Assembly (NCBI RefSeq): GCF_000696095.1
Contig: NZ_BAYX01000002.1
Coordinates: 534,976-598,975, forward strand
Direction: 5' to 3'
Origin: Rhizobium rhizogenes NBRC 13257
GTDB lineage: Bacteria; Pseudomonadota; Alphaproteobacteria; Rhizobiales; Rhizobiaceae
Length of the DNA stretch: 64,000 nt
This document shows positions 47,227-56,477 of the stretch, piece by piece. Numbering within the stretch: position 1 is the stretch's first letter; each line of letters begins with the position of its first letter. The notes beneath the pieces are model-generated. The model saw only the letters and a list, made by a program, of their open reading frames with translations, was not told where the DNA came from and made no database searches. The position numbers and the translations under genes were made by a program.

Positions 47227-49209
47227 TTAAGTCGGTGACAGCTCTTTCGATTGAAGAGACGGCACCATGGGCGGAGCTTCAACAACACAACGTCGGAATG
47301 GGTCCTCCGCACAGGGCTGCTCTCGCAGGATTATCGAGTAGTCGAAGTTCTTTCCGGTCAGCGCAGACCTAACAGCGAGCCCGATCGCCTGACCGATCAC
47401 GGGAGGGACCGCATTTCCGACCTGGCGGGCGCTCGAATCCTTGCCCCCGGTGAAAGTCCACCAGTCGGGGAATCCTTGCAGCCTGGCGCGCATCCGGAGC
47501 GTGAGCTGCGGAAGGAAGGCGTCGCCGGCCCTGTCTGCCTGCTCCTGAGTAGGCGCGGCGTCGGCGACGGTAGTGATGTCCAGACCCTTCGAAGCCCAGC
47601 GGACCGCTTCCTTCTCGCGGGCGCCCCCCTTTCGACCCACGATCGTGGAGGCAAGTTGACCGCGCCTCTCGACGCCGTCGCGGACCACGATCGTGCTACG
47701 GCGCGCCTCGGCCCAGGCTTTAGCTCCATTCCACCCGTTCGCCGCCATGAGATCTTCGAGGACGTCGCCCAGATTGGAACGCCACTCGGGAAAGGTGGGT
47801 GGCGCACGAAACGCTGCCATCGCGTCACTCTTCATGCCTACGAAGAGGATTCGGGTTCGTTCCTGGGCAAGGCCATAGTCCTCGGCTTCCATCCTAATGA
47901 TTTGAATGGAGTATCCAGAGCTCTTAAAGTGCCTAAGGAAGTTCCCGACATGGTCCGCATGGCGGGCGTGCAGCAATCCCGCGACATTCTCAAAAACGAA
48001 TGCGGTCGGTCGGATCTCGTCAACCACTCTTGCGCACTCAAGAAGCAAATCCCGAGGATCGTTTTTTCCAAGGCCCTTGCCGTCCACCGAGTAGGGCTGA
48101 CAGGGCGGCCCCCCGACAACCAGGTCGATCCGCTCCTTGCGGTATGGCGTGAAATCGATCTTGCGGATGTCGCCCTCGACCACATTCCACAAAGGTCGGT
48201 TCTGTCGCAGGGTCGCTGCGGCATTCTTGTCGAACTCGAAGAGCGCGACCGGCTCGAAACCTGCCGCCTCGAGCCCGACAGACATCCCACCGGCGCCCGC
48301 GCAGAGTTCGACGACCTTGAGACGCAGGACAGGAATTTCTGTCAGAGGCTTCCCCCTCGAAGGAAAGACGTCTTCCCATTTTGGCGGGATCGAACTCGTC
48401 ATGGGGTGAAGGCACTCTACGACGTCCGTGAGGATCGCAGTAAAGCGCGTCGAGTTGTCGAGTGCGAAGAAACCGTGCTTGTCACCAGGCGGCCCCTCTG
48501 TCAGGGCGCGAATGGCGGCATGGGCAAGCGCGACGTGGTGTGTATCGCTGGTCACTGGCTGTTTAAGAATGTCGTTCAAGGACTGATCGTATCTACCGAA
48601 CACGGCTTCAAAACGCGGCAGCGTTTCAAGCGCCTTGGCTCGGAGCTTTTCGTGAAGTGCCTCCCGACCTTCCAACTTTGTCCCGAGAGAGTGAAGCTGG
48701 TCGAGAAGGACCATGAGCTCGGCAATCCGATGATCGACGTCGTTGACGGCAAGGGTGGCCCGGCGTCGGGCGATCAGCGAGGATTTCTTGAAACCGGCTT
48801 TGGTCCACTGCGCAACGTAGGAGAGCTTATTCTTCCGGAAGTACGTCCGAAGGGCGGAAACGTCCTTGGACCCTAGCGTCGCGCCAGCACGCATGCGGGC
48901 GAGCGCTTCGTTGCGTGCTTCGTCATCCGCGCCAGCGAGCGCTTTCAGCATCGGGAACTGGACCCGCGCTTCTCGCAGCATCTCTTCAGAGCCCTTCAGG
49001 GTCTTTGTGACTTTGACGAAGGTGCCGGCCTCGACGAGATCCATCTCGCATCCCGCGTGGAGGAAATGCGTGACCTCCTTCGGAGAGAGATGTCCTAGCA
49101 GCTCCTCGACTTCCTCCGCCATCTTGAACAGCCGGTCGGAGATCTGCTGCTGTAGGCTTCGTATCGCCCTCTTGGCGTTCTTCAGCGCCTCGTTCTTCAA
49201 ATCCGACAT
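47227..49209 (-). CDS. C5 cytosine DNA methyltransferase with N-terminal extension
   Basis: A 660-residue protein. The methyltransferase starts near residue 295: motif I VELCAGAGGMS, motif IV GGPPCQPYS with the catalytic Cys (about 369), motif VI FENVAGLL, and a C-terminal QVGNAVPPVIGQAI. The first 290 residues are a helical, charged domain (QQQISDRLFKMAEEVEELL...; RTYFRKNKLSYVAQWTKAG) that I do not recognise. Restriction partners are usually adjacent, but no clear endonuclease gene follows. It might act alone, protect the element, or work with a distant nuclease. Confidence 0.88.
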   Translation of the reverse strand: MSDLKNEALKNAKRAIRSLQQQISDRLFKMAEEVEELLGHLSPKEVTHFLHAGCEMDLVEAGTFVKVTKTLKGSEEMLREARVQFPMLKALAGADDEARNEALARMRAGATLGSKDVSALRTYFRKNKLSYVAQWTKAGFKKSSLIARRRATLAVNDVDHRIAELMVLLDQLHSLGTKLEGREALHEKLRAKALETLPRFEAVFGRYDQSLNDILKQPVTSDTHHVALAHAAIRALTEGPPGDKHGFFALDNSTRFTAILTDVVECLHPMTSSIPPKWEDVFPSRGKPLTEIPVLRLKVVELCAGAGGMSVGLEAAGFEPVALFEFDKNAAATLRQNRPLWNVVEGDIRKIDFTPYRKERIDLVVGGPPCQPYSVDGKGLGKNDPRDLLLECARVVDEIRPTAFVFENVAGLLHARHADHVGNFLRHFKSSGYSIQIIRMEAEDYGLAQERTRILFVGMKSDAMAAFRAPPTFPEWRSNLGDVLEDLMAANGWNGAKAWAEARRSTIVVRDGVERRGQLASTIVGRKGGAREKEAVRWASKGLDITTVADAAPTQEQADRAGDAFLPQLTLRMRARLQGFPDWWTFTGGKDSSARQVGNAVPPVIGQAIGLAVRSALTGKNFDYSIILREQPCAEDPFRRCVVEAPPMVPSLQSKELSPT

Positions 49210-49375
49210 CTAAACCGTCCCGCATATGAAATCGGTACGTGTCATATCGGGACATTCATTGCTGGACCGGCAACCCAATCGTTAAAATCGCTTGCAACTG
49301 CAGATTTGTGCCGATCACGCAATTGCTTGAGATCATGGAGCGATCTACAACGGTTTGAACTGGAGGATCTTGGGC

Positions 49376-49738
49376 TTGTACAATCTGCTGATGAGCGGAA
49401 ACGTTGATGAGTGGAACGTCGCGATCGGCAGCGTCAACGAGACCACTTTTCCGCTGGCACGCTACCTCGAATATACGGAAGAGATTATCGAACAGCGGCT
49501 GAAACCGATAACCTCCGAGACCGTGGCGTTTCTTTCGCAACTGTCGACGCTGTTCATGAGCGAGCTTCAAACCGAGGCAAATGGAAGGCAGTTCCTAAGG
49601 ATTCGTGTTGGTAAGGTACCCACGATCTCCGATTACGAGGCAGGCCTTCGCCGCGTTCCGGGGGAGGCGGTCGCCGCAATGGAAGCGCGCTTTAATGAGG
49701 ACGAGCGAGGGAAGCTAGCGGGAATGGAGCCGCTTTGA
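49376..49738 (+). CDS. Hypothetical protein, 120 residues
   Basis: Begins at TTG nine bases after GGAGG (49362-49366), or at the ATG at 49391. The protein is acidic and helical (YLEYTEEIIEQRLKPITSETVAFLSQLSTLFMSELQTEAN). No family recognised. It lies between the methyltransferase and the retron, followed closely by a broken hydrolase gene. Confidence 0.5.
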   Translation: MYNLLMSGNVDEWNVAIGSVNETTFPLARYLEYTEEIIEQRLKPITSETVAFLSQLSTLFMSELQTEANGRQFLRIRVGKVPTISDYEAGLRRVPGEAVAAMEARFNEDERGKLAGMEPL

Positions 49739-49747
49739 CAGTCGATA

Positions 49748-50105
49748 GTGAGCTCGGATCCTTCGGTCGCGGCTTCGTACAGGGCGAAGGACGCCGTCGA
49801 CTTCTATCTGCAGGCAATCCGGCCGGGTCTTTGGACGAACAACGTTACGATCCGCTCGACGCGAATGGCGCGCATGTACGAGCCCGGCGCGTGGGTCCCG
49901 AGGGTCTCACCGACGCCGCTGCTGATGGTAATGGCCTCTCACGACTACATCACGATGACGGACCTGGAGCTGGCGGCCTACGAGTGCGGGCCCTCGAGCC
50001 GAAGAAGCTGGTGATGATTGAGGGAGGGCACTTTGATCCGTTCCTGTCGAATTCGAGAGGGCGAGCGGCGCTGCGGGGACTCGTTCACGAGGCATCTTGG
50101 TCGGC
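49748..50105 (+). pseudogene. Fragment of an alpha/beta-hydrolase gene, frameshifted
   Basis: One frame gives AVDFYLQAIRPGLWTNNVTI...TPLLMVMASHDYITMTDLELAAYE, the later part of an alpha/beta hydrolase with the acid-residue loop (ASHDYIT). After about 49985 the next frame gives ALEPKKLVMIEGGHFDPFL, the region of the catalytic His. The start and the nucleophile half are missing. It is an inert remnant, marking earlier recombination just before the retron. Confidence 0.6.
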
Positions 50106-50267
50106 CGTAACATTGCACTGAAGTCTCTGGTTTATCTTGGAGAAGCGCCTTGACCAACACGGCAGAATCACAATTAGTGCAATCAAGGCTTGCGGATAGA
50201 TTCTGCTATTGTGTTTCGCGATAGTTGATACCAGTGCGCGGGGCATTGCCCTACGCATTCCTTACGG
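50105..50267 (+). ncRNA. Candidate retron msr-msd RNA
   Basis: The 160 bases before the reverse transcriptase carry nested inverted repeats: CCGTAA (50105-50110) with TTACGG (50262-50267) as possible a1/a2; GCAGAATC (50162-50169) with GATTCTGC (50199-50206), holding inside it GCAA/TTGC; and a hairpin of TGCG/CGCA plus GGGC/GCCC (50235-50257). ATTGCACT (50112-50119) can also pair with AGTGCAAT (50176-50183). Retron RNAs of this size lie directly upstream of their reverse transcriptase. The branching G and exact ends are not determined. Confidence 0.5.
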
Positions 50268-50291
50268 ACTGTTCACCCATGGTCCGATGAC

Positions 50292-52034
50292 TTGGCAAAC
50301 GAGTTTCCGCAAGCCTCAATGTCCGATCTCAGTGCACTACGAAACGCGACGACTCTCCCGCGGCTTGCAAGGCTGCTAAAGCTCAAAGGCGAGTACCTAT
50401 CGCATTCGCTTTACTGGTATCGGCAGTCAAATCCCTACGCCACCTTCTCGATCCTTAAAAAGGGCGGCGGACGCCGGCTCATCGAAGCACCCAACTCTCG
50501 CCTGAAGCTGGTCCAATCCCGCCTGGCCGATCTTCTGATGCGCATCGAAGCGGAGATGGAGAACAAGCGCACGACCAAGGCGAGGGTCCTGGCGCATGGC
50601 TTCAAGCCAGGATATTCTATTATGACGAATGCGGCGCTCCACCGTAACAAGCGCTGGGTCTTCAACATTGATCTGAAGGACTTCTTTCACTCGATAAACT
50701 TCGGACGCGTCTACGGTTTTCTTCTGAAAGATAGAAACTTCGAGCTTGCACCAAAGACCGCGGCTGTCATCGCCCAGATCGCCTGCCACAACAACAGGCT
50801 GCCACAGGGCAGTCCGTGCTCACCGGTCATATCCAATCTCATCGCCCACGTGCTCGACTTAAAGCTTAACAAGCTGGCGAACGCGCATAGGTGCACATAC
50901 ACTCGCTACGCGGACGACATCACCTTCTCCACGAACGAGAAAGAATTCCCAGAAGCCGTGGCAAGACTCGTTCGAGGCAGCGAAGACAAGTGGGTGGCAG
51001 GAGACAAGATCCTTCGCGAGGTTTACCGGGCGGGCTTCAAAATCAACCACGACAAGTCGAGGATGCAACGTCGGGATTCCCGCCAGGACACGACGGGGTT
51101 GATCGTCAACCAGAAACTCAACGTGCGCCACGAATACTACAAGCAGGTGCGCGCCATGTGCCATCATCTCTTCGTACATGGATACGCCCATTCGGGCCTC
51201 GGTGCCGGCAGGGATCCCGTTAAGAACGAATCCGTCGACGGGATGCTGGGGTTCATTCATCAGGTGCGCAGTCTGAAAAACGCCGGATTTTTCAAAACCG
51301 ATCAGCCAGGTTTCAGTTCGCTCTACGGGAAGTTTTTAGACTATCAGGCCTTCTACGGCATTCTGCGTCCCCGGATCATCGGAGAGGGGAAGACCGATAA
51401 CATCTACATTCGATCAGCCATAAAACGCCTCGCCGGCAAATTTCCGTCACTGATCGAACCATCGTCACCACTTGCGGAGGCAGTCGACTTTTTTCACTAC
51501 AACACGCGGAGCGCGCTGTTCCAGGATTTGTCGGGCGGTACGGACGAGATGCACAAGCTTCTGAGCTCGTATCGAGCGCGCACGTCGTCCTTTAAGCACA
51601 TCGCGCGGCATCCTGTTATCATGGTTGTGGACAACGACGCAGCCTCGGCGAAGATATTCGCTCACCTCAGCAACATCCTGGGAACGGCGGTTGGCGGTAT
51701 GGACCCGTTCTACCATGTGTACGAAAACCTGTATCTAGCACCGATCCCAAAGACCACGGGCCACGTCGCGGTCGAAGACCTCTTCGATGCCACGGTACTT
51801 GCTCAGACGATAAATGGCCGAACCTTCAACCCCAGCAACAAGAAGTTCGATCAGAGCGTCTATTACGGCAAGAACGAGTTCGCTACGAAGATCGTCGCAC
51901 CCCAGCGAGCCACGATTGATTTCACCAAATTCGAGCCGTTGCTGGCTGCTTTTGTGGATATCATGGCGGATTACGAGAAGCGCTATGCGGGGGCGTTGGC
52001 GGCCTTAAAAGGTGGAATTGCTGCCGCGGCATAG
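50292..52034 (+). CDS. Retron-type reverse transcriptase fused to a TOPRIM domain
   Basis: A 580-residue protein. Residues about 1-300 are a reverse transcriptase: YADD at 206-209 and LPQGSPCSPVISNL. Two retron-type landmarks are seen, NAALH (about 113; the NAxxH motif) and TTG in DTTGLIVNQKL (about 268; the VTG position). The C-terminal part has IIGEGKTDNIYI (Glu near 365) and VVDNDAAS (Asp447, Asp449), a TOPRIM nuclease pattern. Retrons act against phages; here the effector is fused. Start is TTG at 50292 or ATG at 50319; ribosome sites are weak. A structured RNA candidate lies directly upstream. Confidence 0.88.
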   Translation: MANEFPQASMSDLSALRNATTLPRLARLLKLKGEYLSHSLYWYRQSNPYATFSILKKGGGRRLIEAPNSRLKLVQSRLADLLMRIEAEMENKRTTKARVLAHGFKPGYSIMTNAALHRNKRWVFNIDLKDFFHSINFGRVYGFLLKDRNFELAPKTAAVIAQIACHNNRLPQGSPCSPVISNLIAHVLDLKLNKLANAHRCTYTRYADDITFSTNEKEFPEAVARLVRGSEDKWVAGDKILREVYRAGFKINHDKSRMQRRDSRQDTTGLIVNQKLNVRHEYYKQVRAMCHHLFVHGYAHSGLGAGRDPVKNESVDGMLGFIHQVRSLKNAGFFKTDQPGFSSLYGKFLDYQAFYGILRPRIIGEGKTDNIYIRSAIKRLAGKFPSLIEPSSPLAEAVDFFHYNTRSALFQDLSGGTDEMHKLLSSYRARTSSFKHIARHPVIMVVDNDAASAKIFAHLSNILGTAVGGMDPFYHVYENLYLAPIPKTTGHVAVEDLFDATVLAQTINGRTFNPSNKKFDQSVYYGKNEFATKIVAPQRATIDFTKFEPLLAAFVDIMADYEKRYAGALAALKGGIAAAA

Positions 52035-52168
52035 ACCGCGTTTAGCGGTAGCCGCGTCGTAGATGACGGTCCACCGTCGTAATTCTGCGTGTTGGCTGGG
52101 CGACTTGGATTGTTGCGCCGGCAGGATAATAATAATCTCGAGATTTTACTGTGAGGATCGGGGTACCC

Positions 52169-52483
52169 ATGTCGACCGCTGCTTTCTTTCGCACACAAAA
52201 CACCCAGGTTCCGACGCGAGTCGCGGATCCGTTTATGCTGCCATACGCCAAGCACCTTCAGTTCTGTATGGACGTCGGTTATGTTCGCCGTGCTGAGAAA
52301 GTTGTTCAAATTCTTTCCCAGTATGACCTGGCCGCTGAGTCCGAAGTCGCAAAAATTGTGAGAAGCGCTGCTGCTTGGTTGGTTGCCGCGGAGAGCTACG
52401 AGGCCGAGCATGGCTCTGGATCATATTTCAACCCAACGCATCCGAAACACCTGGAGGCGCTTGCGAGGATCGAAGCCCGCTAG
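52169..52483 (+). CDS. Hypothetical protein, 104 residues
   Basis: Starts MSTAAFFRTQNTQVPTRVA. The core is helical (YAKHLQFCMDVGYVRRAEKVVQILSQYDL; AAWLVAAESYEAEHGSG). No family recognised. It lies 134 bases after the retron gene on the same strand and may or may not belong to that transcript. It overlaps the convergent neighbour by four bases. Confidence 0.5.
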   Translation: MSTAAFFRTQNTQVPTRVADPFMLPYAKHLQFCMDVGYVRRAEKVVQILSQYDLAAESEVAKIVRSAAAWLVAAESYEAEHGSGSYFNPTHPKHLEALARIEAR

Positions 52484-52842
52484 ACGGACCAGGTTGATGC
52501 CGTCTGGGCGTCCTTCAATGCATCTTCGAGTTCTTCCGTTTCGACCCACTCACCATTTTCCAAGACTGCGAAGAGCGTGTCCGAACTACCGTCTTCATAT
52601 TCGATCTCGCAGCTATACGCCTCAATGAGGTCGTCTTCATTCGGGGAACTCTTTAGCAAGAGTTTCTTGATGTTTACCTCGCGCTGAGCTCCCAGCGCGG
52701 CTGCTCGGCTCGTAAAGAGGCCGAGCGGGCCGCCTTCGGCATCCACGGCGTCGAAGACCAGGACGCCGTCGATCTCAATCTCCACAGTACCTTCATTGAA
52801 AAATTGCATCGAAACATCTCCATCGAACTTGGTCATACTCAT
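52480..52842 (-). CDS. Hypothetical acidic protein, 120 residues
   Basis: Strand-rich and acidic: FFNEGTVEIEIDGVLVFDAVD, then CEIEYEDGSSDTLFAVLENGEWVETEELEDALKD. Such composition occurs in small anti-restriction or inhibitor-like proteins, but nothing specific is recognised. It is convergent with the preceding gene. Confidence 0.5.
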   Translation of the reverse strand: MSMTKFDGDVSMQFFNEGTVEIEIDGVLVFDAVDAEGGPLGLFTSRAAALGAQREVNIKKLLLKSSPNEDDLIEAYSCEIEYEDGSSDTLFAVLENGEWVETEELEDALKDAQTASTWSV

Positions 52843-53032
52843 AATGGGATGTCAGCTAACAATTCGTTTCTGAGATGTGAGGAGTTCCTGATGGCCGAAA
52901 TTGAAGGCCTAAACGGACCATTCGCGATGGGACGGCGACCTGATGATCGTATTCGTCGACCGTCAGAAATGGTGTCGATTTTCGGGTGGCCGTCTTGAAG
53001 CGGCGCACCCGGCTCTCTATTCAATGTCTGCT

Positions 53033-53109
53033 GGGCCTGTAGCTCAATTGGTTAGAGCCGACCGCTCATAACGGTCTGGTTGCAGGTTCAAGTCCTGCCG
53101 GGCCCACCA
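53033..53109 (+). tRNA. tRNA with CAU anticodon, probably tRNA-Ile2 (lysidine type)
   Basis: All arms fold: acceptor GGGCCTG with CGGGCCC, D-arm with AGCTCAATTGGTTAGAGC, anticodon stem GACCG/CGGTC with CAT at 53067-53069, T-arm GCAGGTTCAAGTCCTGC, encoded CCA. The body resembles bacterial tRNA-Ile(CAU), modified by TilS, more than initiator or elongator tRNA-Met. tRNA genes are common insertion sites for islands, and this one has accessory genes on both sides. Confidence 0.9.
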
Positions 53110-53151
53110 TCAAGGAATGTGGAAATGGCACGCCCGGAGTGGCAGTTGTCG

Positions 53152-53991
53152 CTAACGGCGTACAGCAAGCTTCTTCAGCAAATGTAGATGTAGGTCGGCG
53201 GTCGCCTCACTTGGATCGCGGAAAATTTCCGAGCCGCTGTAGCGGAGAACATAATAATCATTCAGGGCGAGCTTTCGATCCCGTATCCGGTCGGCCGCGA
53301 ATACCTCGGGCTCGATATGATAGTCTCGGCCGTCGCACTCCACGACGACCTTCACATTTGGGACGCTGGGCATCCACATCAAGAAGTCAGGCCGATAGCT
53401 GATCCCACCGAAGTGAATGATCGGCTGAACGAAGCAAAAAACGTGGTGGTCAAAGACAAAGAAAGGGAAGCGATCGAAGGCGTCGCGGCGATCTTTTGTC
53501 GATAGCTCACCCTTAGAAACCAGCTTGTCCAAATAAGCTTCGAAATCATCAAAATATGCGAACTCTCTAATGAATTCCGCGCGATCAGGGGCGGACATGT
53601 GGTTCGCGTCCTCCAGGATGCTTTCGACTTCCAGTTCATGGCCTCGGCTCAGATCCCAGCGAAGCTGGATTAGGTACTCGACACGCTTGATATCGTCTTC
53701 GATATCCTCCGTCGTCGACCTGAACTCGACTGCGAATGCCTTTGTGGTCATCGCCCGGATAATCATCGACCCCATGAACGCCTGCTCCATCGGGGAGTCG
53801 ACGTAATCAACCAAATGGAGGCTTCGTGTCATCCAATCATGGAAATGACGGACCATCACCTGCTCCGACAATTCGGCGGCGTTCGCGCCGGGGTAATCAC
53901 GGCGCACCATTTCCAAGCCATATTGCTCGAGAGCTTCCTGGTCCCTCAACAAGTCGAAAAGTTCTATTCGCTCTTGGTTATCGATGGGCAT
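53152..53991 (-). CDS. DUF559/Vsr-like predicted nuclease
   Basis: A 279-residue protein. The C-terminal 110 residues fit the PD-(D/E)XK fold of DUF559: YRPDFLMWMPSVPNVKVVVECDGRDYHI, then DRIRDRKLALNDYYVLRYSGSEIFRDP. The Asp in RPDF and Glu-x-Asp in VECDGRDYH are the expected catalytic positions. The N-terminal 170 residues are helical (DYVDSPMEQAFMGSMIIRAM...). The ATG at 53991 (MPIDNQERIELFDLL) has no good ribosome site. It begins 43 bases from the tRNA, in the opposite direction. Confidence 0.75.
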   Translation of the reverse strand: MPIDNQERIELFDLLRDQEALEQYGLEMVRRDYPGANAAELSEQVMVRHFHDWMTRSLHLVDYVDSPMEQAFMGSMIIRAMTTKAFAVEFRSTTEDIEDDIKRVEYLIQLRWDLSRGHELEVESILEDANHMSAPDRAEFIREFAYFDDFEAYLDKLVSKGELSTKDRRDAFDRFPFFVFDHHVFCFVQPIIHFGGISYRPDFLMWMPSVPNVKVVVECDGRDYHIEPEVFAADRIRDRKLALNDYYVLRYSGSEIFRDPSEATADLHLHLLKKLAVRR

Positions 53992-54649
53992 TGGAGGTCG
54001 GACCAAGTTTGTCGACGTCCTACCTATCCGCCAAATGCTTTTAAATAGTAAATCGGTCTTCCTGTACCTGGGTGCTGCCGCTCCCGGCTGACCCCGCGCG
54101 GAAATCAGGAGTTGACAACCCGAGCGATCCTGTTTCCACCCTGTCGCTGCGGGCGAAGCGAGATGCACAGTGTTGGAGGCTCAGGCTTTGTGTGTGTGTT
54201 TTCCCCCGCGACCTAAGTTGATCCCGGTAGTACTCGCGAAAGTCCTGGAACGGTGGCCGGAGGCGACGGTATGGACCCGTCCATTCCGCGACGCCCGCCT
54301 CGGCTCCTATGTCGAACGTCCTGCACTAACCACCTCGGTGCTCATCTCAGACGCTGTCGCTTGCGAATTTCTCAACGGCGCCTTGAAGTCGGCCTGTGGA
54401 ACTTCTGCCGGCCCAGTGGCAGACATCATCGATCAAAAAGGGCACAGGTTTGTTCGCCACGCAATCGCATAAATTTGAAAGGTATTAGGCAGCAATTGCC
54501 ACAATTTTCAAACCCGCGAGAGCCACAGGCTTTTTCGTCTTGTCCCTTTCGTGGACGTTGAACCCTCGCCGTGGTGGCCGTTCGCATTGCCCTTTCTGAT
54601 GATCGCAGGTGGTCGAAAGGGTTCGATTCGTACGAGTGGAACGGAATTC
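53992..54649. other. Mostly non-coding stretch before the kinase
   Basis: About 650 bases. A frame at 54170-54472 (100 residues, containing KLIPVVLAKVLERWPEATVW) has uncertain coding character. The AT-rich part near 54040-54060 may hold the promoter of the DUF559-like gene. No repeats or RNA were seen. Confidence 0.35.
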
Positions 54650-55913
54650 ATGGCAAGGGTGTATGGCAAGCGTTGGCAAGGAATTGAAGGCGACCTGGGC
54701 CAAGGAGGGCAGGCACGGGTGTACACTGTCATTGATCTTACCGACGAGGACGCCGGACCCTATGCGCTCAAGCGCATCCTGAACCCCAAGCGCGCCGATC
54801 GCTTTAGAAGCGAGGTAGAGGCGATCAAGGCGCTGTCCCATAAAAACGTCATCCCGCTCATCGACCACTCCGCACTGGACGTGGAAGCAGAAGCTGATGA
54901 CGAAAAGCGTTATCTTGTCATGCCCCTTGCCAAGGCAGGCGATATCGGTCGGATTGCCGCCGAATTTTTATCGGATCTTGGGCGGGTGTTGCACGTGGCT
55001 ATCCAGATCGCCCAGGCGTTGAATGCAGCTCATGAAAAGAAGATCATTCATCGCGACGTCAAGCCGGAGAACATCCTTCGTTCCGGTGATGGCGATCACG
55101 TTTGGATATCTGACTTCGGAATCTGTCTCATAGACGACGGGCGAGCGCACTATACTCCGGACAGTGAGGTCGTCGGCCCGACGCTCTTTATGGCACCAGA
55201 GCAGGAAAGGGACGGTCATCTGGACGCCACGCCCGCTGCCGACATCTATTCGCTTGGCAAGGTGATCTATTTCCTTTTTTTCGGGAGGTATCCGCTTACC
55301 CCGTGAGAACCTGGATGATGAGAAGTTTGCGAAGCCCATCGCGGGCACGGGACTGGAGGGACTTCGGCTTCTACTAACTCAGATGATCTGCCCATTGGAA
55401 CAGCGGCTTAAGACGATGGACGTGGTTCTCGCCCGGCTTCAACGCTTACGCGCGCCTGACACGCCCCTGGCGCTTTCGCCGGCAGGTTACGAGGTGCGGA
55501 ACCGTGCTGTTGCGAAGATAGCGGAGGAAGAGCGATCTCGCTCTGTCGCGCGTGAGGAAAAAGCACGCTCTACGGCGTTGCGGAATGCAGCTCTTGAGAT
55601 GCTGTACACGTTCGTCGCAGATCAAGCTAAAGCCGGCGCTGAAGCCCTCAGCGTCGAAGGTGCGGTCCGCGCTTGGGTCAAAACGTCGACGAGTGGGCAG
55701 CGGTTGCCCATAGGGGCGCGCGTTTTCATCCAGCTTGCTTCCATCGAAGTGTTTTACCAAGAGGTCGTGAACGCCAATGCGCGGGTGTCGGCATTGCAGT
55801 TCCACGTAGTTAAGTCTACCCGAGCGACATCGAACGCCCAGTTGTCCGTAGTTGTAGGCATTACGCTGATGGAGCCTGACCTTCGTCCGGTCAGGGATGT
55901 TCAGCCTTCCTGA
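54650..55913 (+). pseudogene. Ser/Thr protein kinase, frameshifted at a T7 run
   Basis: The frame from ATG 54650 encodes a Hanks-type kinase: G-loop GDLGQGGQARVY, Lys in YALKRIL, HRDVKPENIL, DFG and a MAPEQE segment. It stops at 55306. Removing one T from the run of seven (after CC at about 55273) restores a frame continuing SGGIRLPRENLDDEKFAKP and then 200 more residues to 55913, with a helical tail (KIAEEERSRSVAREEKARSTALRN) and a strand-rich end. The full product would be about 420 residues. It may be a pseudogene, a sequencing error or a phase-variable gene. Confidence 0.75.
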
Positions 55914-55945
55914 GGCAGGACAGGCTTGGGGGAACGAGATACCGG

Positions 55946-56113
55946 ATGACCGGCTCGTCACCGACGATCCTGGAGTGTGAACTAAATCGCGTGGCCGAAG
56001 TCGAAGCAGACATAAAGGCCTTTGTCAGAGATGCCCTATCGGCGCTGCCAGATCTAGCGAGCGGCGGATCAAGAGCGTTCGTCGAGATGAGGTTTGCGAA
56101 GCCCCGCCGCTAG
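55946..56113 (+). CDS. Possible 55-residue protein after the kinase
   Basis: ATG with GGGGAACGAG upstream, coding MTGSSPTILECELNRVAEVE and a helical body rich in Ala, Glu and Asp. It lies 32 bases after the kinase stop on the same strand. Composition is protein-like but there is no further support. Confidence 0.35.
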   Translation: MTGSSPTILECELNRVAEVEADIKAFVRDALSALPDLASGGSRAFVEMRFAKPRR

Positions 56114-56477
56114 TATCAGGCCGGCTTCCCGCCTGTGTCTGCGAATGCCGCAACTTCTGCGGACCTTGAGCTTCGAGAAGGAATTAAGCAATGCGACGCT
56201 TGTTGACCTTCTTCTCGACGTCGGGGATCCTCGAAGCACGGTCACGCTTCGACTCCGTAAGGCGCGGCGTCGGCTCTTCGTTATTTCGACGTGCGCATCC
56301 GAAGGGAGGCCGGCGATCATCGAGTCCGCAGGAGGTCTTGTCTGCATGCTTGCGCTTGATGACCTCATCTATGTCGTGATCGAGAAGGGACCGAGTAGGA
56401 AAGGTCATGAAGGCTGTAAGGCAACAGCTCTGAGGCGATCTTTGGGGAGGTCGTTCCATCGTGGCATTGTCCCGATT
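56114..56477. other. Unassigned stretch between kinase region and convergent gene
   Basis: About 360 bases covered by overlapping open frames on both strands, none with a good ribosome site. One plus-strand frame contains LRLRKARRRLFVISTCASEGRP. Decayed coding DNA is possible. Nothing else seen. Confidence 0.3.

Noticed and set aside
47251..48876. 541-codon open frame opposite the methyltransferase gene
   Set aside because: It is the antisense of a gene with all C5-methyltransferase motifs, lacks a ribosome site and has no recognisable domain.
54170..54472. 100-codon frame before the kinase
   Set aside because: Start lacks a ribosome site and the first third is unlikely protein; kept only as a note in the intergenic entry.
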